Under the pieces are notes generated by a model, which searched no databases, was not told where the DNA came from, and worked only from the letters and a program-made list of their open reading frames with translations. From the NCBI GenBank assembly GCA_964639335.1, contig CAZXCJ010000031.1:1-13300 (forward strand): a stretch of 13,300 nucleotides of DNA, read 5' to 3'. Numbering within the stretch: the first letter of the stretch is position 1; each line of letters starts with the position of its first letter. Below, in pieces: positions 1-5,727 of this stretch. This DNA is from JAIOTH01 sp964639335. Its GTDB lineage: Bacteria > Patescibacteriota > Patescibacteriia > UBA1558 > S5-K13. A program made the position numbers and the translations under genes.

Positions 1-11
1 AAAATTATTTC

Positions 12-52
12 AACCTGTTAAATAGTATCGTGAAACGATAATTTAACAGGTT
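12..52. repeat. Hairpin with bulged AG, copy 1 of a two-copy family
   Basis: Bases 12-23 pair with 41-52 (12 bp). An AG at 24-25 is bulged, and 26-31 (TATCGT) pairs with 35-40 (ACGATA) around a 3-base loop GAA. The same architecture, with the same core AAAT-AG-TATCG, is found at 10241-10287. This hairpin lies downstream of the leftward promoter at 97-125, so it would sit in the 5' leader of a gene outside the window. No T-run follows on either strand, so it is not an obvious terminator. Confidence 0.8.
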
Positions 53-81
53 TAATAGGGTGAAATTTTATAAGAATTTAG

Positions 82-94
82 TACTTACTAAGTA
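82..94. promoter_or_regulatory. Operator-like palindrome over a predicted transcription start
   Basis: TACTTA-C-TAAGTA is a perfect 6-bp inverted repeat around one central base. It begins three bases downstream of the predicted leftward -10 box (97-102), so it would cover the transcription start near 89-91. That position suits a repressor operator, but no regulator is known here and AT-rich palindromes occur by chance. Confidence 0.35.
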
Positions 95-96
95 TA

Positions 97-125
97 ATAT
101 TATCCGATATTTTTATACTTGTCAA
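97..125 (-). promoter_or_regulatory. Sigma70-type promoter reading out of the left edge
   Basis: On the minus strand a perfect TTGACA (120-125) is followed after 17 bases by TAATAT (97-102), which matches 4 of 6 positions of TATAAT. Transcription would run left, through the hairpin at 12-52. No start codon occurs on the minus strand between the start site and base 1, so the gene served must begin outside the window. Pilin 1 also reads leftward from upstream, so this could be a separate downstream transcription unit. Confidence 0.5.
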
Positions 126-205
126 GTTAAATAATCTACAATTTAATTAATCATTTTATAATTTGGTTTAAACATGTTTGATATAAACTATTTCCAACGC
201 CTATT

Positions 206-238
206 CCCCATTAATTTTTTACAAAAATTGGTGAGGGG
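206..238. repeat. Imperfect palindrome downstream of pilin 1
   Basis: CCCC (206-209) pairs with GGGG (235-238). After a two-base bulge (GA, 233-234), ATTAATTTTT (210-219) pairs with 223-232 using two G-T pairs and a 3-base loop. The left part TATTCCCCATTAATTT (202-217) recurs, minus one C, at 8514-8528. On the minus strand its outer flank begins GTTTACCC, shared with the hairpins at 7741-7773 and 10241-10287. It lies 56 bases past the pilin stop codon. No clear T-run follows, so a terminator role is uncertain. The rest of 1-293 holds nothing else that I can recognise. Confidence 0.6.
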
Positions 239-293
239 TAAACTTCAGGCATATATTTTTTATTTTTAATTGATAAATTTAAATAAAATACAA

Positions 294-1346
294 CTATTTA
301 GCTTCACAAATCGTTTTTCCCTGAGAATCTTGTCCTATAGAACATTCTGGTATATCTCTGCAAACCAAATATTTACAAGCCGCCTCATCAACATCAACGC
401 CACTACCATATAATTCTAATCCTGGACAAACTTCTTCGGCATTCCCATTATGTTTTTCTAAAATTGTATAAAATGCTTTCTTCGCTTTTTCATAATAACT
501 CTGATCACAAAAACCAACATTATCATAAGGATCTGTCATGCTGGAACTATAAGTCTGCCAATGAATACATTCCCCCTCTATTTTATTATAATAGGTTACT
601 AAATTATTAATTCTTCCAATGCCTAATTCACCATCATTTTCAAAAGCTTCACTACAAGCAGTATATATGCCCCTACATTGTTTTTCGTAACATATAGCGT
701 GAACACCATCTTTACTACAATCTAAACCATCACAAGTAAAATCAGTTTTTTTTCCCTTACCATCTAAAATATTTGCCTTGTGATTACATTCTAAATCACT
801 CCCTATTATATCTTGACCATTATACGACACATATTGATCCGGCTTACAATGTGTATCCATAGCAGTTATTGGTACTAAATTGCTTAAATCTTGGATTTTC
901 ACTAAATCAGGATTAATTATATTTAATAACATAAAAGAGCTTAAAGCCAAGACCAAACCAATAATAGCGCCAGTAATTCTTTCTTTGGCTTCCCCAATTT
1001 TACTTTGATTTCCGGCGGCAGTTACCCATTGAAAACCAGCAATCATAATTACTATTACTGCTAAAATACCGGCCAACCAGACAATATAATTATAAAAACC
1101 ATTGATAAAATTGCCTAATAAGGCTCCATTTATTGTGCCCCCTGTAAAACCAGGAATAGGTACTTCTGGATCAAATTCTTGAGTTTCAGTCCATACCTCA
1201 GCTGTTCCAGTAATATCAGTAATATTGGGTTTTGATTCCCATCCACTAATAGCAGAACATGTATTTATTCCTATTAAAAAAATAAAACAAAAGGTTAGTA
1301 AAAATAAAATTTTTGTTTTTGAAAATTTATTAATTATTTTTTTCAT
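294..1346 (-). CDS. VirB2/TrbC-type pilin with cysteine-rich C-terminal domain (pilin 1)
   Basis: This 350-aa precursor has a signal peptide (residues 1 to about 32, hydrophobic KILFLLTFCFIFLIG). A short extracellular stretch containing PEVPIPGF follows, then two membrane helices at about 88-106 and 125-146 joined by a short charged loop (NQSKIGEAKERI). This is the usual VirB2/TrbC pilin layout. The C-terminal 190 residues contain 14 cysteines, including CDGLDC, CYEKQC and CKYLVC. In known VirB2 topology both termini are extracytoplasmic, so this domain would be exposed and probably disulfide-bonded. It is the last gene of the cluster. It is longer than classical pilins (about 100 aa), so it may be a pilus-displayed adhesin or tip subunit rather than the main filament. 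The pilin-like core is confident; the role of the C-terminal domain is unknown. Confidence 0.8.
   Translation of the reverse strand: MKKIINKFSKTKILFLLTFCFIFLIGINTCSAISGWESKPNITDITGTAEVWTETQEFDPEVPIPGFTGGTINGALLGNFINGFYNYIVWLAGILAVIVIMIAGFQWVTAAGNQSKIGEAKERITGAIIGLVLALSSFMLLNIINPDLVKIQDLSNLVPITAMDTHCKPDQYVSYNGQDIIGSDLECNHKANILDGKGKKTDFTCDGLDCSKDGVHAICYEKQCRGIYTACSEAFENDGELGIGRINNLVTYYNKIEGECIHWQTYSSSMTDPYDNVGFCDQSYYEKAKKAFYTILEKHNGNAEEVCPGLELYGSGVDVDEAACKYLVCRDIPECSIGQDSQGKTICEAK
1262..1313. repeat. 52-bp segment identical to 1983-2034 (pilin duplication)
   Basis: The DNA encoding the pilin signal peptide is identical, base for base, to 1983-2034 in the neighbouring pilin gene. The membrane-helix regions (about 895-1095 and 1635-1835) are also close to identical. 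The segments between and after them differ strongly. This pattern indicates a recent tandem duplication or gene conversion that preserves the secretion and assembly parts. Confidence 0.85.
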
Positions 1347-1371
1347 ATTCTATATCTTTATAATTAGATAA

Positions 1372-2052
1372 TTAAAAAGAAGTGCCATAACCTCCCCTTG
1401 GTCCTCCTCTACAAGTACCGTGAACACAAGTAAAACCAAGCCAAAAATCACAATATGATCCTTTACAAAATTCTTTTGTTCCTTTATATATATAATATTC
1501 TCCACAATTTGTTGCCTTCTCCATATCACTATTATCTACTATAAAAGAAATACCAGACATACCAACAACTTCATCACCGTCCTGACAATATGGATCATCA
1601 ACTATTGGCTTAATTAAATCACTCAAATCCTGTATCTTTACTAAGTCAGGATTAATTATATTTAATAACATATAAGAGCTTAAAGCCAAGACCAAACCAA
1701 TAATAGCGCCAGTAATTCTTTCCTTGGCTTCTCCTATTTTACTTTGATTTCCAGCAGCAGTCACCCATTGAAAACCAGCTATCATAATTACTATTACTGC
1801 CAAAATACCAGCCAACCAGACAATATAATTATAAAATTTATTAATAACCTTACCCAATAAAGCTCCGTCAACATCCAATTCTTTATCTGTGCCAAATCCA
1901 GGAATTGCAACCTCTGGAGTAAATTTTAACTTTTGGGCAGAATTTTCAGTAGCTGCGGGAGTTGTAGTAGCACCTAAACATATATTTATTCCTATTAAAA
2001 AAATAAAACAAAAGGTTAGTAAAAATAAAATTTTGGATTTTGGTATTTTCAT
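1372..2052 (-). CDS. VirB2/TrbC-type pilin with short cysteine-rich tail (pilin 2)
   Basis: About 226 aa from the ATG at 2052; an in-frame GTG directly upstream (2055) is an alternative start. It has a signal peptide almost identical to that of pilin 1, the shared PEVAIPGF motif, and two membrane helices whose sequence matches pilin 1 at nearly every residue (FYNYIVWLAGILAVIVIM; ITGAIIGLVLALSS). The tail after the NPDLVKIQDL motif is only about 80 residues and unrelated in sequence, with six cysteines and a glycine-rich end (RGGPRGGYG). It lies 25 bp upstream of pilin 1 and 17-20 bp downstream of the DsbA-like gene. The two pilins look like a core with interchangeable ectodomains. Family assignment is confident; which of the two is the major subunit cannot be told. 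Confidence 0.8.
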   Translation of the reverse strand: MKIPKSKILFLLTFCFIFLIGINICLGATTTPAATENSAQKLKFTPEVAIPGFGTDKELDVDGALLGKVINKFYNYIVWLAGILAVIVIMIAGFQWVTAAGNQSKIGEAKERITGAIIGLVLALSSYMLLNIINPDLVKIQDLSDLIKPIVDDPYCQDGDEVVGMSGISFIVDNSDMEKATNCGEYYIYKGTKEFCKGSYCDFWLGFTCVHGTCRGGPRGGYGTSF

Positions 2053-2072
2053 CACTTTATATAATTTTTTAC

Positions 2073-2735
2073 TTACTTTATATAACTTTGTATAACACTC
2101 TCTATATTTTCCAAACTAATATCTTGCTCAAATTTACTTTGATTAATAAAAATTGTTGGAACCTTTTCTATGTCAAAATAATAGGCCTCTTGCATATTAT
2201 ATTCTATGTCTATTAAATATCTTTGGGCTTGATAGCATTCTAAAAAATTTTCTAAATCCATTCCTAATTCTAAAGCTATTTGCTGATACAATTCTAATGA
2301 TAAATCGTTTTGATTCTCTAATAATTTTCCGTTATACTCCCAATATTTGTTTTGCTCTCCAGCGCAACGCGCTGCTAAAGCTGAACTCTTAGCAAAAAAA
2401 TTTATAGATAAAGGCAAGTCCTTCCAAACTAAATTAATTTTATTTGGATATTTTTCATATAATTGATTTAAAACTTCCATGGCTAATTTGCTCTTTCTTT
2501 CCTCATAATCTGCAAAAATATAAATACTTATAAAGGCCTCATTAGAGCCCTTTATTGGATCATTTATTAGCGGAGCTAAAACATATTCTTCTCCCTCACT
2601 GGATATTTCAATAGGATTGGCTTTTTTGCTCCAAATATTAATATTAGAACCCAAATTATAAGCAAAAAACGCAACAATGATTAATACAAAAATCATCATA
2701 GATAAAGATAAAATTTTGTCTTTTTGTTTGGGCAT
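2073..2735 (-). CDS. Membrane-anchored DsbA-fold protein lacking the CxxC motif
   Basis: This 220-aa protein has one N-terminal membrane helix (about 10-28) and an outer domain matching the DsbA/thioredoxin_4 family. Landmarks are the first strand and turn FADY (74-77), KINLVWKDLPLS (about 99-110), the helical insert with AARCAGEQ (C124) and FLEC (C167), and the cis-proline loop KVPT (P193). Where active members have CPxC after the FxDF turn, this one has E79-R80-K81-S82, so both redox cysteines are gone. C124 and C167 fall where many DsbA relatives keep a non-catalytic pair. It is encoded directly before the two cysteine-rich pilins and 10 bp after the beta-propeller. It may act as a pilin chaperone or structural part rather than an oxidase. 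The fold is well supported; the function is inferred. Confidence 0.75.
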   Translation of the reverse strand: MPKQKDKILSLSMMIFVLIIVAFFAYNLGSNINIWSKKANPIEISSEGEEYVLAPLINDPIKGSNEAFISIYIFADYEERKSKLAMEVLNQLYEKYPNKINLVWKDLPLSINFFAKSSALAARCAGEQNKYWEYNGKLLENQNDLSLELYQQIALELGMDLENFLECYQAQRYLIDIEYNMQEAYYFDIEKVPTIFINQSKFEQDISLENIESVIQSYIK

Positions 2736-2745
2736 AACTATTAAT

Positions 2746-3999
2746 TTATAAATCTAAATCATAAACATAACCATTAGAATCAGTATAATATATTTTTTCA
2801 TCTCCTTTATTTAAAAATATTTGGTCAATAGATACGCGAGTGCCATTTACCACTGGTTCAGCCACTCTTTCTTTATGACCAGTAGAAACATTAATTTTAT
2901 AAATAGAATAAGGCAATTCATCAGCAAATTCTGGATACCAGCCACTGCCTGTAGGTAAATAGTCCGGTACAGCACAATAAACTAAATCATCATTAGTATT
3001 ACTAAAACTACATTTATCAACCCATGTATTTAAACCAATATACCGCTTGCCCCCTCCCAATTCATCGGTTTTTCCAGTGGCGACCCATAAAACAGGATTA
3101 AAATCCGTTTTAGCACTAAAAACATTATATAAAAGTTTTTTACCAGAAGGATTCCAAACACCCTCAAATCCAGTACCGTCAACTGTTAAAGAATGAATAT
3201 TTTTACCGTATTCATTAATAAAAAATATTTCCTGCCGAATTCCATCAATTTGCTCTCTATAAGTAGCTAAAATCTCACTATCTGGACTCCAAACATTAGC
3301 TACATCATCGGCCTTATCGCCCATGGGCTCTACAAATTTAAAATTGGCTCCATTAGGGTCAGAACTAATAACATAATTATCATCGCTATAATCCCCTATC
3401 CATTTAGAAGATAATTTGTTGCCATTATAAGAAAAAGAAAAATCCTTCATTTGTTTTGGCAAAGTAGCTAATTGCTTGTCTTTATCAAAATCATATAAAA
3501 CTTTAGTTTCGTCTGGATATTCTAAAATGCCCTGATTTTTGGTAGGCGACCACGTTACATTTTGCACAGCATAAAATTTTCTATTTGATAATTTTGTTAG
3601 CTCTCCTCCAGCAGTTAATTTATAAAAGCTTTGTTGAGCAGAATCATAATAAAGCATTTGATTATTGCTGGCTCTAAAATTTCCAGCGCTTACTCTATTA
3701 GAAATTACTTGTTCTGAATAAGTTAAACCGCCATTGGCTGTTTCTGCTATTGCTTGTTCTAAAATTTTTACATCTTTAGCTTTTGGAAAATCACTGCTTG
3801 CTAAATCTGGAACTTCTAATTCTTGCTCATCTATTATTCTAGCCCCCCCCTCATCTATAGACGGCAGGGTTCCAGCTTGTTCTGGAACATTATTAATAAC
3901 AGGTGGAGGAGGAGATTTAAAAAAGACCGTATAAATTAAAAAAGCCAAACCTATGCTTACTAGGATAAAAAGGATAATTAAAGCTATTTTTTTAAACAT
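2746..3999 (-). CDS. Membrane-anchored beta-propeller protein (TolB/WD40-like)
   Basis: This 417-aa protein starts with a membrane helix (residues 4-26) followed by a proline-rich linker (KSPPPP). Its outer domain has repeated blades of the TolB type, seen as VTWSPTKNQGILEY, FSFSYNGNKL, NVWSPDSEILATY and VWNPSGKKLLYN, with a last blade ending KIYYTDSNGYVYDLDL. The N-terminus should be cytoplasmic and the propeller outside the membrane. The only two cysteines (CSFSNTNDDLVYC) may form a disulfide. It sits between the charged membrane protein and the DsbA-fold gene in the pilus cluster, so it may scaffold pilus assembly. No enzymatic motif is visible. A run of eight G on the coding strand encodes part of residues 50-53 in the linker. 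Confidence 0.7.
   Translation of the reverse strand: MFKKIALIILFILVSIGLAFLIYTVFFKSPPPPVINNVPEQAGTLPSIDEGGARIIDEQELEVPDLASSDFPKAKDVKILEQAIAETANGGLTYSEQVISNRVSAGNFRASNNQMLYYDSAQQSFYKLTAGGELTKLSNRKFYAVQNVTWSPTKNQGILEYPDETKVLYDFDKDKQLATLPKQMKDFSFSYNGNKLSSKWIGDYSDDNYVISSDPNGANFKFVEPMGDKADDVANVWSPDSEILATYREQIDGIRQEIFFINEYGKNIHSLTVDGTGFEGVWNPSGKKLLYNVFSAKTDFNPVLWVATGKTDELGGGKRYIGLNTWVDKCSFSNTNDDLVYCAVPDYLPTGSGWYPEFADELPYSIYKINVSTGHKERVAEPVVNGTRVSIDQIFLNKGDEKIYYTDSNGYVYDLDL
3843..3850. repeat. C8/G8 homopolymer inside the beta-propeller gene
   Basis: Eight consecutive C on the plus strand (G8 on the coding strand) cover codons E50-G51-G52-A53. A run this long is unusual in such AT-rich DNA. A one-base slip would shift the frame in the linker and remove the whole outer domain, so it is a possible phase-variation site as well as a sequencing-error hotspot. 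Confidence 0.5.
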
Positions 4000-4047
4000 A
4001 TATTTAAATAATTAAAATGACTTTATAAAATTAATTTAACGCTTAAT

Positions 4048-5100
4048 TTAGGAACTAAGACCTAAAAGTTTAATACCTAATTCTATAACTAATTTTACTG
4101 CCGTAAGCAGTGCACCAACTGGATTAGATAAGGCCTTAGAAATAATAACAATAAAAACACATATAATAAAAATAATAAAACATTCTACTGCAGTAGCCCC
4201 TAAAAAAGCCATGATTGCCAATATACTTGTTTTATCCTCTCCTTTGACAACTTTCTCTCTAACAGACGGGTCTGAAAGGGAAACAAAAGCAACTATATTT
4301 TTTTCAAATTTTAAATATTTTAAAACAAATAAAAACAATAAACCAAAATAAGTCAGAGTCCAAGAAGAAAAATAATGCAACCAACATTGTCTATAAAACT
4401 CAAAACTTAATAATTTAATTGCTTTATTGGTCGCTTCTTTTTTTACACCGCTCGCCCTATCTTTTCTATTTTTTTCTCTGGCTTGTTTTTTAAATTTCTT
4501 CCATTCCTGAATGGTTTTAAATTTTTTCTTTTTATCTTCGTCTTTATCCTTACCTTCACCTTCCAATTCTTTTTGTTTATTCATCCTGTCCGATCTTAAT
4601 TGGCCATGGGGTCCTAATTCTGGTTTTTCTGGCTCTCCTTTTTTATCTCCTGTTTTCGGTTCTTCTGTTCCTTCGTCCTCAGGTTCTTTAGTTTTTCCGT
4701 CCTTCTGTTCTTCTTTATTTCTCATTTCTGGCCGTTTGTTCATTTCTCCTCTCTCAGACAAACCATCTTGTTTATCATCTTTTTCACCTTTTTCATCCCC
4801 CATTCCTTCATCCTTTGGTTCCGACTTCGCCAAGGATTCCTCCTTCGCATTCGCTCCGGAGGACAGGTCGTCGGATAAATCTTCTGTTCCTTCGTCTTTC
4901 TGTTTATCTGTTTCGGGTTCTTCAATGTTTTCTCCTGCCTCACTAATTTTAGAAAGATTATCACTTTCTTTATTGACTTTTCCCTCTATTTTTATTTTTA
5001 AATTAACTTCTTTTTTATCATCACCCTTAACAGCTAAAGGAATTACTAATTCTTTTTCTTCTCCTGGTTTTAAATCAACTTCTTTTTTATCATCAGCCAT
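4048..5100 (-). CDS. Charged low-complexity protein with C-terminal membrane helices
   Basis: This 350-aa protein of unknown family has three parts. Residues 1-45 contain two copies of DDKKEV(D/N)LK (3-11 and 28-36) around a strand-rich stretch. Residues 46-225 form a very charged linker rich in E, K, D and G with no hydrophobic core. The rest holds helices at about 243-263 and 293-321 and a hydrophobic end at 327-348. It has no signal peptide, so the long charged part should be cytoplasmic. Its position between the VirB8-like and propeller genes suggests an inner-membrane component of the machine, possibly a VirB6-like channel part, but no sequence motif shows this. The linker gene segment carries a GC-rich repeat in frame (4821-4874). 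Confidence 0.65.
   Translation of the reverse strand: MADDKKEVDLKPGEEKELVIPLAVKGDDKKEVNLKIKIEGKVNKESDNLSKISEAGENIEEPETDKQKDEGTEDLSDDLSSGANAKEESLAKSEPKDEGMGDEKGEKDDKQDGLSERGEMNKRPEMRNKEEQKDGKTKEPEDEGTEEPKTGDKKGEPEKPELGPHGQLRSDRMNKQKELEGEGKDKDEDKKKKFKTIQEWKKFKKQAREKNRKDRASGVKKEATNKAIKLLSFEFYRQCWLHYFSSWTLTYFGLLFLFVLKYLKFEKNIVAFVSLSDPSVREKVVKGEDKTSILAIMAFLGATAVECFIIFIICVFIVIISKALSNPVGALLTAVKLVIELGIKLLGLSS
4821..4874. repeat. GC-rich nested palindrome inside a coding region
   Basis: CCGAC (4821-4825) and GTCGG (4870-4874) enclose TCCTCC (4838-4843) and GGAGGA (4858-4863). The first 15 bases, CCGACTTCGCCAAGG, are identical to the reverse complement of part of the hairpin at 11859-11884 in the Elp3 gene. 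The TCCTCC/GGAGGA stem also occurs in the intergenic element at 10505-10608. The block is far richer in G+C than its surroundings and encodes roughly residues 76-94 of the linker without breaking the frame, so it looks like a captured repeat. Confidence 0.6.
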
Positions 5101-5123
5101 AATATTTACAATTTACTAAAATC

Positions 5124-5705
5124 TTATTCCCAATCAGCATCATTTACCAACCACTCGTCTTTATAAACCAAAAATAAATTTAAAACCTGATAATAAATTG
5201 TTTCTGTATTATCTAAGACCTGCTTTCTTTGAGTATTTACTTTAACAGAAGCAGAATCTACTGTAGATTCCAAAATCTGCACATTTAAAACCTTGGTATT
5301 TATGCCATAATAAACACTATTATCATTTAATTTTTCATTATTAGCAATAAAATTATCCAAAACTAACTCCATATTTCCAGTCATATATATTTTAGAGGAC
5401 TTGAAATTATTATTCTGATTATGATTAGACCAAGAGCCATATCTTTCTGTAAAATTACGAGCTACTGATTCTATATCTAATTCTAATTGTGTCTCCTGCC
5501 TTTCTAAAGGTTTTAAATTTTCTTTTTGTACTTCTTGATTCTCCTTGACATCATTAATAGGCGGCCCTGGCGAATCTTCTTGATTATTAAAAACTTCCTG
5601 ACCCTTATTTAATGTAAAAACATAACTTAAAAAAACAATTAAAGCCACAATTACAAAAACTATCATTAAAGTTTTAATCTGCTTTTTGGTCATTTGAAAA
5701 TCCAT
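5124..5705 (-). CDS. Single-pass protein with VirB8/NTF2-like outer domain
   Basis: This 193-aa protein has a short cytoplasmic start, one membrane helix (about 10-30), a hydrophilic linker (to about 75) and an outer domain of about 115 residues. That domain starts with a helix and the turn VARNFTERYGSWSNHNQ (81-97), then alternates strands up to KDEWLVNDADWE. This size and topology fit the VirB8/TrbF group of NTF2-fold assembly proteins, and the gene is next to virB4 as expected. VirB8 proteins nucleate the inner-membrane complex by contacting VirB4 and the pilus parts. Sequence similarity to classical VirB8 is weak by eye, so the assignment rests on topology, domain pattern and context. M5 is a possible alternative start. 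Confidence 0.55.
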   Translation of the reverse strand: MDFQMTKKQIKTLMIVFVIVALIVFLSYVFTLNKGQEVFNNQEDSPGPPINDVKENQEVQKENLKPLERQETQLELDIESVARNFTERYGSWSNHNQNNNFKSSKIYMTGNMELVLDNFIANNEKLNDNSVYYGINTKVLNVQILESTVDSASVKVNTQRKQVLDNTETIYYQVLNLFLVYKDEWLVNDADWE

Positions 5706-5727
5706 ATTTATATTTTTTAATAATCAT

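Noticed and set aside
200..246. 13-codon minus-strand ORF beginning MPEVYPS
   Set aside because: It is too short, lacks a ribosome binding site, and is explained by the palindrome at 206-238.
1250..1290. Lipoprotein signal in the pilins (cysteine at the end of the hydrophobic stretch)
   Set aside because: The residues before the cysteine (INTC in pilin 1 and INIC in pilin 2) do not fit a lipobox, which needs a small residue at -1. A standard signal peptide is more likely.
4511..5119. Long plus-strand ORF of 202 codons
   Set aside because: It is a serine/phenylalanine-rich antisense shadow of the charged linker gene, caused by its low-complexity codons.
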